Positions 45,472 to 58,268 of a stretch of DNA of 64,000 bases are shown here, in pieces; the stretch's first letter is position 1, and every line of letters starts with the position of its first letter. Under the pieces are notes generated by a model that saw nothing but the letters and a program-made list of their open reading frames with translations, did not search any database and had not been told where the DNA came from. The position numbers and the translations under genes are program-made. Origin of the DNA: Datisca glomerata (taxonomy: Eukaryota > Streptophyta > Magnoliopsida > Cucurbitales > Datiscaceae); contig QANY01006259.1 of the NCBI GenBank assembly GCA_003255025.1, positions 2,051,023 to 2,115,022 of the forward strand. Reading direction: 5' to 3'.

Positions 45472-45945
45472 GGGTGTGTATATTTTTTAAGAATCGACCG
45501 AACCGAACCGAATCAGTTCGGTCGGTTCTTTTGCTATATAAATTGTAATCGGTTCGGTTATTTTTAATAACCGTAATTTTGGTTCGGTTACATTTTTCAA
45601 TAAATTTGTAATCAGTTCAATTACAACCATATATATATATATATATATATATTTTAATTATTGAAGTTAAAATAAAACATAAACCAAAACTAAAGCCTTT
45701 AGTTTATAGAATTATATTTTTTTAAATTATTGGAGATTGTGTATGGAGCAATGGATATCATATTTGATTATCCAATGTATTGATATTTTGAGTTTAAATT
45801 TTTCTTGATATTTTAAAAAAATTTATAGGTGTGACCGAACCGATTACAAGTAACCAAACCAAACTGATTACATTGGTAACATTCGGTTTGGTTCTAATGG
45901 TTACTTAAATTCAGTTTGGTTCAGTTATTTATATGTGCAATGTGA
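45472..45945 (+). mobile_element. hAT/MITE-like repeat rich in AACCGAACCG and CGGTTCGG
   Basis: It begins TATGGGTGTGTATA and contains CGACCGAACCGAACCGAATC and its complement (CAGTTCGGTCGGTTC) at the left, with GTGACCGAACCGATTAC and TTCGGTTTGGTTC at the right. Such ends (GGGTGTG... with inverted ACCGAACCG runs) are common in plant hAT-type MITEs. It also holds a (TA)n run at 45630-45651. I could not fix the right end or a target duplication. Confidence 0.45.
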
Positions 45946-46200
45946 TCAAAGGTCATTTCATCTGCAATTTGATCCCTTAAAAAGTATGGATAGAACTGTC
46001 AAATATATAGAAGCCGATTTGGACCGGTCAGGCTCCTTTGTCGGATCAGACTATGCCCATTAATCAAAGGAAAAACTAAAACAAAAATTGAATATCAAAA
46101 CTCAAGGGGGAAAATCTCTTCAAGAAATGCCTCATTCGAATGAAGGGACTTAGCAATATAAAGTTAGAAGGCTTCATATAAATCAGATTCTTCATGGCAA
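45946..46200. other. Short spacer left of the LINE, including dispersed repeat copy A right part
   Basis: TGTGATCAAAGGTCATTTCATC with GATCCCTT (45949-45979) recurs as TGTGATCAAAGGCCATTTTCATC at about 58496. The rest is unannotated. The last 13 bases, TTCTTCATGGCAA (46188-46200), are the LINE target duplication. Confidence 0.5.
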
Positions 46201-46265
46201 TTTTTTTTGTGTAAAGCCAGACATATATTAAGAAGAAGAACGAGAATCTTCGTACAGAACATCCC

Positions 46266-49200
46266 CTAAAGAAGGGGATAATACTCAAGCCAAACTGTAC
46301 AAGTATCCTTAAGAAGAGTGAGTTTGGAAAATCTATGAGCTACAACATTACAACTACGAGGAATATACAAAATAAAACAAGAATAAGTAAATATCATAAA
46401 TCTACAATCTGCTATCAGAAGATTCACATCTGCTGATGGCATAGATTTCCTTAAGCAAGCGTTAACAATTAAAAGCGAATCTGATTCAGCAAATTGGACA
46501 GGGATTCCCGAAATTAACGCGAGCTCAATACCTTCCATGAGAGTTGTAGCTTCAGCTGCTGCCACCTCAAGATTTCCTGGAATGCGTTTAGTCATGGCTG
46601 TCGTAACTTCACCTTTGTGATTCCTAATAATAACTCCGATAATTGTTCCACAGGGTGATCCACAAATTGCATCCACATTGATTTTGAAGCACCCAAAAGG
46701 AGGAGGAGACCATCAAACAAGACCTGAAGATGTATCAACTCGTCTAGTTGGGCAAGAGGGAGAAAACTCATTAAAATTCATTTAAATAAATAGCAGCCCG
46801 ATTAACTAGCCAAATACCTTTGTTGAATTTTTTTCCAAACACCCCGCATTTTGATTCCACCAGATCGTCCAGCAAATAATGATGAACCAAATAAAATTTG
46901 AGGAATCAAGGCTGTTTTTTGCAGCGAAGAGATAGTCCAGCATCTTGGGGGCTTTTGGAAAATCCAAAACTGCAGGGATAGACAAGGACCAGACCTCCTT
47001 GGCAAATTTGCATCTAATCAAAGCATGAACTAAAGTCTCATATTTACTATAAAAACCATATTTAGAAGACGTATGAATATCTCTAGACATAAGATTAGAG
47101 CATCAAGGGAGGGAGTTATGGGCTGCCCTCCATGCAAAAATTTTGATTTTGGAAGGCAGCTTCAAATTCCATATAAACTTCCACCAACCCCCCCCCCCCA
47201 CTCCGAAGAACTGGAAACTTGATTAGAGAGGTTAAGTCAGCACAAGCAATTTTATATCCACTTTTAACAGAATGCGAACCAGATTTATCATAGTGTCATA
47301 CTAATCTATCAGAAAATCAGACTTGGGAAGGGGGATAGCAAGAATAGCCTTCACATCCTCAGGCAGAAAAAAAATTATATAATAAATTGACATTCCACAT
47401 GTTCTGATCAATAAAATCAGATACCATCAAAGCAGAAACATGGTTCGGGGTGAGGTTATTACCTTAAAAAGCAGAGGTCTCGGGATCCACTTATCCTAAA
47501 AGCTTTGGTCGAGCGACCATTACCAACTTACCATCTGAGACCTCTGCATAATAGTTCTTTTCCCCAAGTAATATTTCTCCAAAGGAAAGAAGAGGAATTG
47601 CCCCAAACAGCTTCTAATAGTGTGGAATTGCTTAAATACTTGGCCTTCAAAATTATGCCTATAATTGAGTCTGCATAAAGCAACAGTCTCAAGCTTGTGT
47701 CGCCAGGAGAGCTTGATTAAAAGGTTCTAGCGCCTTAAAACCCAGACCTCCATTCTTCTTGGAAGTACAAAGCTTCCCCCAAGCTGTCCAATGCATTTTT
47801 GGGCCTTTATCCGAAAACCCCACCAAAAATTCGATGTTGCAGTTTCTATTTCATAGCATAGGTTGGGATTGCTTGAATTACCGTTTTAATCAACACCTCC
47901 TTGCCACCAATAGATAATTGGATTTCTCTACATATCATTAGTAGTTTTCGAATCTTACTCACTATATAGCCAAAAGCTCGCTTCTTCCTTCGATCTAGGA
48001 AAATCGGAAGGCCAAGATAGGTTTCGAGACACGACCCCAGGTTGATGTTGAGACCGAAATCCATTGAATTTATATAGCTATGAGATGCATTCAGGCTTAA
48101 AGTGATAAGAGACTTTTCCGGATTAACCATTTGGCCCGACGCTTTGGCATACAAACTCAAAATTGCAGCAATACCCAAGGTTGTCTCCTCGTTAGCTTTG
48201 CTGAAAATAAGAGTATCATCGGTGAAAAGGAGGTGGGACACTGTCGGGCCAGCTCTACAAATTGGGGAACAATGAATCAAGTCTCTGCTTGAGAAGTTTC
48301 TGATTAAACTTGAGAGACCTTTCATGCATAAGAGAAACAAAAATAAGAAGATAGCGGATCTCCTTGGCATAGGCCTCTAGTAGGGGAAAACTTGCCAAAT
48401 ACCGACTTGTTTATTATGGCAGAAAAGCTGACTGAGGATATGCACCGCCAATAAGAGAGATCCATTTGTCGGGAAAGCCCATTTTCCTTATAACTGCAAG
48501 GAGATAATTCCATTCTACACGATCGTAAGCTTTGCTGACGTCAAGTTTAATGGCAGCCAAAGATGAATTTCCAGTTTTCCTCCTCCTCATCGAATGTATT
48601 ATTTCATAGGCAGCCATGATATTGTCCAAGATTTGTTTTCCTCCAACGAAAGCTCCTTGGTTTTCCAAAATTAGAGATGGGAGAATTGGTTTCAGCCTAT
48701 TCACCACTGTTTTAGCTATAATCTTATGAAGCACGTTGCAAAGACTAATGGGTCTAAAGTCTTTGATGTACTTCACCTTCTTAACTTTTAGAATTAAAGC
48801 AATATAGGTGGAGTTTATAGGCTGGAGGTCAATGTTCTCATTGAGGCATTTAAGACAAAAATGGGTTATCTCATCCCTTAAAATTGCCCAATATTTTTGG
48901 TAGAATGAAGCCGGTAAACCATCGTGGCCTAGACTTTTTGTCGGATGCATACTCTTCAGAGCTTCCCAAATCTCTTCTCTGGTAAATGGTTCAGAAATTC
49001 TATCTAAATCCAGTGGAAAATTGCTTATCAATGGTGTCTATTACTCTAGCCAAGTCCTCCTCCATCGAGTTTGAGGCGTTGAACAAGTTATTAAAGTAGT
49101 CAACCACAATTGCCCCCATTTGATTGAAATCCTCAGTCGAGATTCCATTTTGATTGAAGAGTCCAATAATAGAATTTCTCCTTCTTTCAGAGGCTCGGGC

Positions 49201-50175
49201 ATTAAGATACTTTGTATTAGGATCCCCTACTTTCAACCAATTTACTCTTGATCTCCGGTGCCAAATTTTTTCTTCTTGGTCTTGTAAAATGTTAAGTTCC
49301 TTTTCCAGCCCTCCCATCCTTGTCCAATCAACCATGGAAGGGTCCTCATTGTCTAAATCCTCAAGATTCTTCACAATTCGGTTGATTTTCTGAGAGAGAT
49401 GCTCATATTTTTTGGATCCCCAGGTTCTGATTTTATGGGAGCAATTGCGGATTTTAGAAACAAAACTGGATAAATCATCGGCCCACATCGCTTCAAAATG
49501 GAATCTTAGTGACCCAACTAATCGTTGATTCCCCCTGAGCAGATCTGTTTAAATAGTAGAAAATCGCCATGTGGTCTGAAGTGAGAAAACGGTTATGCTG
49601 TGCCACAGCCAACAGAAAACGAGTTCTCTAATTTTCACAACAGAATCCCCAGTCCAGTCTCTCTCTGATATTCGCAGCACCTTTTCTCTTGTTGTTCCAC
49701 GTGAATTTAGAGCCTCTAAACTCTAATTCTCTCAAATTACAGTTATCAACAGCATCTCTAAAAATTTTCCATAAGAGACACTTCCGTCATACCACCACCT
49801 AACTTTTCCGACTGGCTAATGATTTCAAGTAAAGTCCCCACATATGAGCCAAGGAAGATCAGACATGTTACAAAATCTGTGGAGTAAGTTCCATGAGTGT
49901 ATTCTTTCTTTTTGTACCTGATGGCTATAAAAACCAGTAAATCTCCATGTAACTCCCTCTTCATCCTTCACCAGAGTGTCAATGTGACCCTCCGAGAAGG
50001 ATTTGATCTGAACATCTATAGAATTCTTCCGCAACAGCATTAATCCACCATTATTGCCTCGACTCGGAATGATAAAACCACAATTAAAACCTAAACGAAT
50101 TCGTAAATTGTTACCCATGTTCTTCGAGCATCTTTGGTTCCCAAGCCCTCGGGCGTTCCGGCACAGGATGATCAT
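46266..50175 (-). pseudogene. LINE ORF2: endonuclease, reverse transcriptase, zf-RVT, RNase H
   Basis: The N-terminal endonuclease lies at 49825-50175 (start MIILCRNARGLGN; GFIIPSRGNNGGLMLL; PWLICGDFT). A linker at 49000-49488 has EEKIWHRRSRVNWLKVGDPN. RT spans 47846-49031 with [44 protein letters not shown] and HLLFTDDTLIFSKA (F-T-D-D catalytic motif kept), broken by frameshifts near 48330-48510. The zf-RVT region is at 46802-47090. The C-terminal plant-type RNase H (46266-46676) has GVIIRNHKGEV, AEATTLMEGIELAL and ESDSLLIVN. The enzyme nicks target DNA and primes cDNA on it. Confidence 0.85.
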
Positions 50176-50504
50176 TATGAGCAGTGGGCTCCATCAAGGA
50201 GACCGCTGCTTCTGAATTCAATTGGTGAGATTTGTTGTCCGAGCATAGTGTTTCTTTGGATTTCCGGGAGTATCTTCCTCTGAAGCTAGCCTCTTTTTTC
50301 TTGTATCTTCCACTAGCTAAGTGTTCTGGGAATTTCTTGGCGGTATCTTTTTTGGTTTTCTTCGCTACCTTTTTCCGTATTAGTTGGACTAGAGGAGGAT
50401 GGGTCCATTATCATAACTTCTACTGTCCATTATCCTCTAGTTGGACTAGAGGAGGATGGGTCCATTATCATAACTTCTACGATCCAGTCTTCTCCGGCGA
50501 ACTT

Positions 50505-51354
50505 CTACTGCCCATTCGCCTGTACCATACCTATTTCCACTCTCGACTCTTCCAGATGAATTTTGGTTTCCTCCTTATCAGAGTCACTTCTGTTCTCTTC
50601 ATTTGTGTTGTTTCTCGGTAATTTTCTTTTGGGATTGCACCCTTGATCATGAACCAAATTGGTGCTTTCCCCTTCTTGAACCGCCATACTCCTCCACGCT
50701 ACGATTACAATTTTTTCAACACGATCAATACTGCCACACAAGTAGCAATAATTCGACAGTTTTACGTATACCCACATTACTTCCCCACTGTCAATATGAA
50801 TTTTCATACCCTTCCTTAGAGGTTTAAACACATTTAGCCTAACCCTTAAAACGAAGATATTTGCCACAGAATCCCCCTTCCAAATGCTCATCCACCCCCA
50901 AATAAATCCTTAAATTCTGACCTATGATTTCTGCCATTGTTTCAGTCATGCAAAGAATAGGTAAATTGTAAACTCTAACACATACCTTGAAGCTATCTAT
51001 CAGTGTTTGGAGTAATTGTCAAAAGCCTTGAATCTCCCCCAGTATACCAATGCCTTGTCGAAGTGCCACAGTTCATTTTGGAGAATTTTCTTCTTGTCCA
51101 GGATATCCCCAAATTCAATTAGGTATAAAGCTTCCCTACTGAACGTATTTTAACTTGCTTCCTTGTCTTCCAGATTTGAAACATTTTCCTTTAAAGGCCA
51201 AAAAATTGACCGATCTCAATGTTAGGATTTTACCCAGTACACAACGTGAAGGACCGAGCTCTTTGGCCACCCCCTCGCTTTGAATATCTACTGTAATGTT
51301 CTCATCTTCGGTCAACGAGAGTTTCTCCCATTGTTCTGTGATCTCCTCCATGCA
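50505..51354 (-). pseudogene. LINE ORF1 (DUF4283-type nucleic-acid-binding protein), broken
   Basis: It starts at MEEITEQWEKLSLTEDE (ATG at about 51354), the characteristic opening of plant LINE ORF1 proteins. The DUF4283 region follows in pieces. The 50505-50891 part reads VLRVRLNVFKPLRKGMKIH and a degenerate zinc knuckle (NYCYLCGSIDRV), then a polar tail. Stops near 51136 and frameshifts between the pieces inactivate it. Confidence 0.7.
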
Positions 51355-51508
51355 ATCCGAAAAATAGACTCTGAAATACACCACACTACACCCACTCAGA
51401 AAGAGTGGATAGAAGCCAGACACCTCGGGGTTGGAAAGGAACTCTCAGGAACTCTTAGGAAGCCGAGAGAAGTTTTACCAAACTAATTTAATCAATAGCT
51501 TATTCGTT

Positions 51509-52507
51509 TTCTTCATGACAATTTAGTGGAATAAACTACTGCATACCCATTGACAAAAAAAAAGTATAGATATGAAAAATTCACATTCTTCAGGTAGAGC
51601 TTGCGGGATAGTCGTCCTTTTCATATAATGTCATGAAAGAACATAAAAGATATATATTTGATCTCATTTACCTAAGTATATTTTATTACATGACTAAAAA
51701 AATTTGCAACCTCATAAGGAATGTGTTTAGAAGCAACTACGTGTTCAGTAAATTCGATTTTAAAGCACAATGATGGAACGTGAAGGAAGTTATAATGAAA
51801 ATGACGATTTGAATCCCAAGATATCACCTGAAAGAAAATTACATACAACTATTGTTAGAGGTCAACAAGTTATATGCCACTGCGATCGATTCGCAACACC
51901 TTAATGAGATACTTGGCAACAAATATGCAATGAAATCAGATCTTCTGTTACACTTCAAAATTTATTCTATTTTAGAAAAAATTACACCGCCGCCTATTTG
52001 TAGTTTCCCTAAAAATTGCATAGACATTGATTCTACTTCACATTCTATAATAAATAAGTATAATTTCCTAACAAAAAATCCTAACGACAATTAAATGGAC
52101 ACTGAAATATCTAAGAACACCCCTATCCCTGTTTAAAACTAGAATTTAAACTAAAGATACATTAACTAAGTATACGTATACTAATATGTATAGTGTTATA
52201 TAGCACGGGTAGGTGAATGGTGAGAATAACAAGAGCTGCAAGGAGGCCATAGCAGAGCTCTACATTTAGGCATACTTGTTCTTGTAATTTACATTACTAT
52301 GCTGACGATAAATCAAGTGATTCTGGAATTGGTTCCTCTCACAGTCTCCTTTCTTCCCCAATATTTCTGTTAAACAAAATTACATTGGACCACTAAAAAC
52401 AGGTCTTTCTGAAGATTTATAAAACAAATGTAGAATAAATTCGCTGAAAAAGAGAACGCAGCATACCAGTGCACATATATTTGCGCAAACTCGATTCACA
52501 TATTCAT
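51509..52507. other. Spacer between LINE and SEC20, includes the SEC20 3' untranslated region
   Basis: Starts with the right target duplication. No gene is recognisable. The right part (about 52230-52507) is probably the SEC20 3' untranslated region on the minus strand. Confidence 0.5.
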
Positions 52508-55500
52508 TCAAAGTTCATCATGCATACGTCTTTCTAATGGAGCTTCTGGCCGATAAATCGCGTTATCTCGGACTTGAACTTGAACGTGATTCATACCATC
52601 TTCAACGATTCCGGGTCTAAGCTCTGCTTGCTTAACCATGCCTGCCTTGATGGCAGCAGTGACTGTCCTCTGTAACTTCAGAAGCCCAATACGTTTTGAA
52701 ACAACATAAAGAACCGCACAAGAGAATAATAGAAATCCAACTGCCATAATAATCCTGTCCATAAAAAATCTATCATTAGTTTTAATTCTTATGTATTTCC
52801 TATTTGAGAAAAAAGATGCAAGCCTGTTATCGTCTACCTGTCGATCACATCTTGCCGTTGCATCGTGGAGAGTAGGTTTCTGGTCCGCATCAACAAAGAA
52901 CGATGCCCCTTGTATTCGCTTTCTGCTTTCTTTAGTACTCCCGTCGATTCCTCTACAGAACCCATTGTAGTATGATCATGGGATAAACAAATTGAAATGA
53001 CATTTATTTCTAAATTCAATCATAAGAATTGATCTGCAGGCAATGTTCAATGTGTTATCTCCTACCTCTTCAAAACATGCATATGAAGAACTAGATTACC
53101 ACCGGGTTGATGCTAGAATAACTTCTAGAATTACCATACAAAATTTTTGTTAATGCTGATGATTGCTAGATTAAATTACGCAATCCAAGTAAAATAGATA
53201 TTGCAGCCTACAGCTAGAAACATTAATTAATCTTCACCAAATCAGCAAGATACCGTCATGGAAATAAGAACGCCATCATTATCACTTAGAGACACAAGGT
53301 TATGATAACATGCACCTTGTCCATCAATTCAAAACTTTGAAGCGACATAATTCATATATCCGGATATGTAGAATCATTGTAACCTTATTCCAGCCAGTAC
53401 CAAAATAACCAAATCCCTCCAAGCAAAAAATTTTCTTGACTTATTAAAACTTGTTAAATGTTAGTGTATGATTTGCATTCATCCTTATGCATTCTTGTAA
53501 TCTAGTAGCATAGTACATAGACACCAAGGGAAATATGCATACAAATGAACACAATATGGTAACCTAGTTCTTCTCAAACTGGAAGTAAATATGATATATC
53601 ATTACCTAAGGCCACGAGTAATTCATGGAAATTGTCAGAATTCACTCATAAGAACAGGAGAAATTTCCATACAGGCTTTTAGAGTTCCCACGTAGAAGTC
53701 CCGCCAAAACACACAAATTCCAATCCCAGGAAACTATCATAATCAACATAAGGGAATGTGATGAACAATCAAAATGTATCAACTGATATCAAATTTGTGT
53801 ACCAACATAAATTGACATGGTGGCCGGTTAAAAAGATGACCAAACTAATGTGCTTAAAAGAAGCTCTCTGTCCTCTTTCTTTCTTTCCCCTGATTGAAGG
53901 GGAAGGTTAGGCTTCTAACTCTTTACACAAGAAAGTAAAACAAATTTTCTTAAAATTTTTACTTAAATTGGATTATGAAATAATATTCCCTCCCCAAATG
54001 ATGAGAACATACCAGCTGTCATAACTGTGTTTGCACTTCTTTCCACCTCCTACAAGCACAAAACTTCCATTAAGAGGACCGATTATTCGCCCACAAAAGA
54101 ACAGAAGGGAGAGATATAAGACAACGCAATAAACCTGAACCATCAGTTGACGTGTTCGGCGGAGACTCTCTGTGATGCTCTCTGCAGCAGATGTCATTCC
54201 AGCCTTTGTTCTGAGAAGGGTGTAAAAAGTATTGAGTACTACACAGTTGACATAACAAAAAGGTGGGAACTATAAATAGTGTTCACAATCATAAAGAAAT
54301 CCTCCCTATAGTTAAATGGGGATAGTGCCAATGAATTATTCTCACTGAGTACAGTTGTGGAAAATATTAAAACTTACTGTAAGTTGCGTCTACGAATTGT
54401 GGACTCTTCACCGCCACCAAGGAGAAGTTGCCTCTGCAATTTAGACAACCATATAAGAATACAACTCACATGAGCTATTCTGATAAAAATCACATACTAC
54501 AAACACTGATCAAGAAAATAAGTATATTACTACTTCTTCTTCAGGAATTTCGACCTTTACAAGGAAGACACCATCTTTTCTCCAAATGATCAGGAACTGA
54601 TTACCAGATATACATCATGCTTTGTTTCTAAGATAGGTTAACAACATGATGTTGACTCAACAAACTACTAAACTGGACAAAGGAATTACCTGCTCCTGAG
54701 CAGCTTTCCTCATATTGTCCTTTGCTTGAAGATTTGCATTTCTAATACTCATCCTCAAACTGGTTACATAGAATATCACCAAATCATTAACATCGAGTTC
54801 ACTATCCTTATTAAAAAAGAGTACAATGAAAAAAGGAAAACGGAGACCCAGCAGACCAAATGGGAATAATGGTAAAAATAATAGTACCATCTGTTCATTA
54901 TAGGGATATTTTATGGATAAAATAATGAGACATTCTTTTTAAAACATAAATGCAATATGTAGCATAGTAACTCCGCAATAGCTGCTTCAGGCACTCTAAA
55001 AAAATAAACTTCCGACACATCAAATACTCGAGCAATTTTACACTCAATTTAGTTCAAAATTTCTTGATTCCAAAAATTTATCAGAAAGCCTCCAGATTTC
55101 CTATGATTGTACCGTTGAGGTAGTTCCCTCCAAAAAAATCTGTGCAACCGAGTGCATAAAAGATTCATGTTTTCAATACCCAAACAACGATTTTTGTACT
55201 TAAATTAAAGGCAATGCTAAATCTAGAAGATCTATTCGTTTTCAATAATGCACTGAACCAAACAATTTTGAACAAAGATGAGATGAGTACTTGTTGGATT
55301 GGCTCTTCCAAGAATCAAGTAGCGACTGGGCGGCTTCAACTTCCGGCTGAGAGAGCAACTGTGGAGCAAGTAGATCAAGCTTGAATTGTAAGGAAGACAT
55401 CAAATTTAATCCATCTTGAGCCAACCCATTCAATCTTGGAAGCGAATTTTTCTCCTCCGTAGACATACCCAATTTCCCGTACTCTTCGATTTCCTTAATG

Positions 55501-55577
55501 TGCTCGAGAGTCTGGCTGTAGGCCTCGCCCCACTCCCTCTTCACCTGCTGCACCTCCTCTACCACCTGGTCCACCAT
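52508..55577 (-). CDS. SEC20: Sec20 family Qb-SNARE (Golgi-to-ER retrograde transport)
   Basis: Seven exons with GT-AG borders join in frame: 55291-55577, 54690-54759, 54378-54433, 54135-54210, 54013-54049, 52838-52952 and 52508-52754 (888 nt, 295 residues). The N-terminal half is helical (LPRLNGLAQDGLNLMSSLQF). Middle exons encode NANLQAKDNMRKAAQEQ, LLLGGGEESTIRRRNLQ and SAAESITESLRRTRQLMVQ. The SNARE stretch STGVLKKAESEYKGHRSLL precedes the membrane anchor (about 215-236, MAVGFLLFSCAVLYVV). The last four residues are HDEL, the ER-retrieval signal also found on yeast Sec20. Known role: part of the ER t-SNARE (Ufe1/Sec20/Use1/Sec22) that receives COPI vesicles. The start at 55577 is chosen because MVDQVVEEV matches the family's N-terminus; an in-frame ATG at 55625 would add 16 residues. 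Confidence 0.95.
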
Positions 55578-56094
55578 CTTCAGGATCTGTCTACCAAACC
55601 AAATTCTCAGAACGAAGATATCCAAAGGCTTTTATGAGTTTGGCCTCGGGTTTTTTTTTTTTTAACTAGATCTAAGAGTAATCATTTTATAAAAATCAAC
55701 TCATACGTTAATTTAATCTCACCCTTTGTTCTTATTCTTAAATCACTTTCCATTTAAAATACATTTGTGAAATTATATATTTACCCTCCACGTCATTTTT
55801 ACTTCTTCATTTTTCATTTTTTTCACTTCTTCGTTTTCTTCTTGGTTTTTTTCCTTATTCATACAACAACAAAATATTTATTTATTTTCTTCTTCCTGTC
55901 CATGATTTTTTTGTAAAATAAATATTTATTTTCTTTTTTTTCTAGACCGTTATTTGAAATTCATTGATTTTCTTTTTTTCTGGAAAGTTTGAATTTTGGA
56001 CGAAATTTGATGGATTTTGTTAATTTTAGTTTTTGCCCAGATTTGAGAGAGAAAAACCCGTAGAGAGAGAATAAGTTTTATTAATTTTGTACTA

Positions 56095-56175
56095 CACGAT
56101 AGGATACGTTGACGTCGTGTAGTCTACACGATAGCTACATGACGTTAGTGTACCTTTATCGTGTAGACTACACAA
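56095..56175 (+). repeat. Palindrome block 1 (CGTGTAG-T-CTACACG)
   Basis: Contains the perfect 15-bp palindrome CGTGTAGTCTACACG (about 56116-56130) and GTGTAGACTACAC (56161-56173). It shares TACACGATRGCTACAYGACG with block 2, 381 bp to the right. Confidence 0.75.
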
Positions 56176-56469
56176 TGGAAAAAGGGTATTTTCTATCAAG
56201 AATACTTTTGAAATTGAAGAATAAAGTATAGTCTCAAGTATTTGAAAAATTCATTAACAAACTTTAATGTTTCTGGTCCGATAAATTTTCAGAGGGCGTA
56301 ACTTTTGACTCGGGTTGAACCATGTGGCCCGTAAGATATCAGATCGAAATTTATTCAGAGATCTACATGTGCGATCAGGTTTCCTTGTCGCAACCCAATT
56401 TCAGGCACAAAAACACTATTTTAAGCATTTTTTGAGGCCTGAAAATTATTTTATTCGCAAATTTGGGTA

Positions 56470-56550
56470 CACAGGTACACGATGGGTACAGGGCGTCATA
56501 TAGATTACACGATGGCTACACGACGCTCGTGTACCCCATCATATAAGGTA
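56470..56550 (+). repeat. Palindrome-related block 2
   Basis: A diverged direct copy of block 1: TTACACGATGGCTACACGAC with CTCGTGTACCCCATC. TACACGAT starts at 56506, against 56125 in block 1. Confidence 0.7.
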
Positions 56551-58268
56551 AGACAAGGTCCGGCAAGACCTCGTTCCATGAGATAATGGACCTCATTCAT
56601 GAAGTCTTTAAGAGGTCTGCGACCTCTTGTCACGTCAACCAAACCTATTTATGTCAAAGAGGTTTGACAATTTAAGTGATGGAATGAGGCGAGTTCTTCT
56701 TGCCCTCCCATCCTTATTGCAACAGCGTCGTTTTGATTAAAACGACCCCAACTGAAGAGGCGAGTTCAGCTACTTGTTTCTTTTATACTCATTTCTTCAT
56801 TTTTCTCTCGTTACAACACTACTTCACCGAATTCTCTCCTCCCTCCCCAACCATTCCCGAATTCTCTCCTCTTGAAGAGGTGATTTTCACGTGACCAAAA
56901 ACTGCATCATTTCTTTAAATTATTTCAAAACTAGTCTACTTTAATAATAAGTTTAAAAAAACATATTAAAGGCATAAAACCCCTTTAATTTAGTAGGTGA
57001 CAATTAAGTGTGATTTTACATTCGTGCCATTTTTTAGGTTGTGTAACTGTTTTTTTATGTTTAATTGTGTTTCATTTGCTGAGATTTTTTTCTTTTACAA
57101 TTTAATTGTCTTCCTAATTAGCGAATCGGTTTAATACGATTTTGAAAAAATTTCATCAGATTTCATTATTCTGTCTGTCATTCAGATTTCTAAATGTAGA
57201 GAGAGAACTGGTGGGGCAAAAAGATGAAATAATAATATGATTGGTTTGTGATTGTTGGCTATTACAATTTGAAGCTCAAATTGAGGCTGCCATTTAGCAC
57301 ATCTCTACGAATATCGTTGAATTTTATTTGATCACTTTATGTTTCTATTTTGTTGGATTTATTTTCCATATCGTTGAAATTTGAATTAAAAAATTTTGAT
57401 AAAATTTCAGTGAAGATGAGAGAAATTGTTTTGCAAAAATAGGGAGAGAGTAGAGCAATTTTTTTTTAACAAATGAAACTTTTTTTCACGCGCCAGTATG
57501 CTATATATAATACTCTCCACTCATATATGTATTTATATTGTTCATATATAAATTTATATTGTTATATATGCTAATATATACAATAGTAGTGTGTGTTTGT
57601 ATGTATATGTTTGTTATGTTTGTTATACATTTATATATAATTACACAGATGTATATGTACATATATTATATACATATAGGTATATATTACGTACATACGG
57701 GATTTCTACAGGTTTTAAAAAATTTCTTGGGAGAAAGGAGAGATTTTTCCAAAAATTCTGATAGAGATAAGGAAGAATTTGTAAAAATTTGAGATAGTTG
57801 AGTGAGAGAATTTCTGAAATTATGGGAGAAGAGTTGAGAAAATTTTAAAGATTTTTATCATCATATAAGGGCTTTGGACTTTGGATCTCCTTTCTCCGGC
57901 CCGCCCTTCACCTGCTAGAAAAGCCCCAATTTTGAGTTAGGCAATGAGGGCAACATCTTAAAGAGGAGAGAGAACTAAAAAGAGATTGCTTAGTAGAAAA
58001 ACGACGACGTCGGCCACTGGTTTTAAGGTAGAACCAATAAATGTGTTTTTTACGCTACATGGATGAGTTTTAGCGACCAGCGCGATATCGTTTTCATTTT
58101 TTTAGTCTTTCTTTTGTCAACTTAATGTTGTTTGTCGATAAGTTGAATTAGCACAATTGATTAAACCTCCATACTTATATTTTAGAAATCGTACTTTCAA
58201 ATTTCTCTCGTTCCTCTTAAAATTCTTAAAATTTATAATGTAACGTTGAAAAGAAAAAACTTTAATGT

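Larger units (their letters stand above)
46201..51508 (-). mobile_element. Full-length L1-type LINE with 13-bp target duplication
   Basis: The element runs from about 51508 (5') to an A8 tail (46201-46208 on the minus strand). It is flanked by TTCTTCATGGCAA (46188-46200) and TTCTTCATGACAA (51509-51521), 12 of 13 identical, a typical target-site duplication. ORF1 (DUF4283-like with zinc-knuckle remnant) and ORF2 (endonuclease, RT, zf-RVT, plant RNase H) are in the canonical order. About 5.3 kb is the expected full length for plant L1 elements. Frameshifts and stops in both ORFs mean it is no longer active. Confidence 0.88.

Noticed and set aside
51136..51486. Plus-strand frame over the LINE 5' end (51280-51486)
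   Set aside because: It is antisense to LINE ORF1, which has the recognisable MEEITEQW start.
57538..57792. An 84-codon frame rich in Y, I and M
   Set aside because: It is a translation of a TATA/TGTA microsatellite zone.
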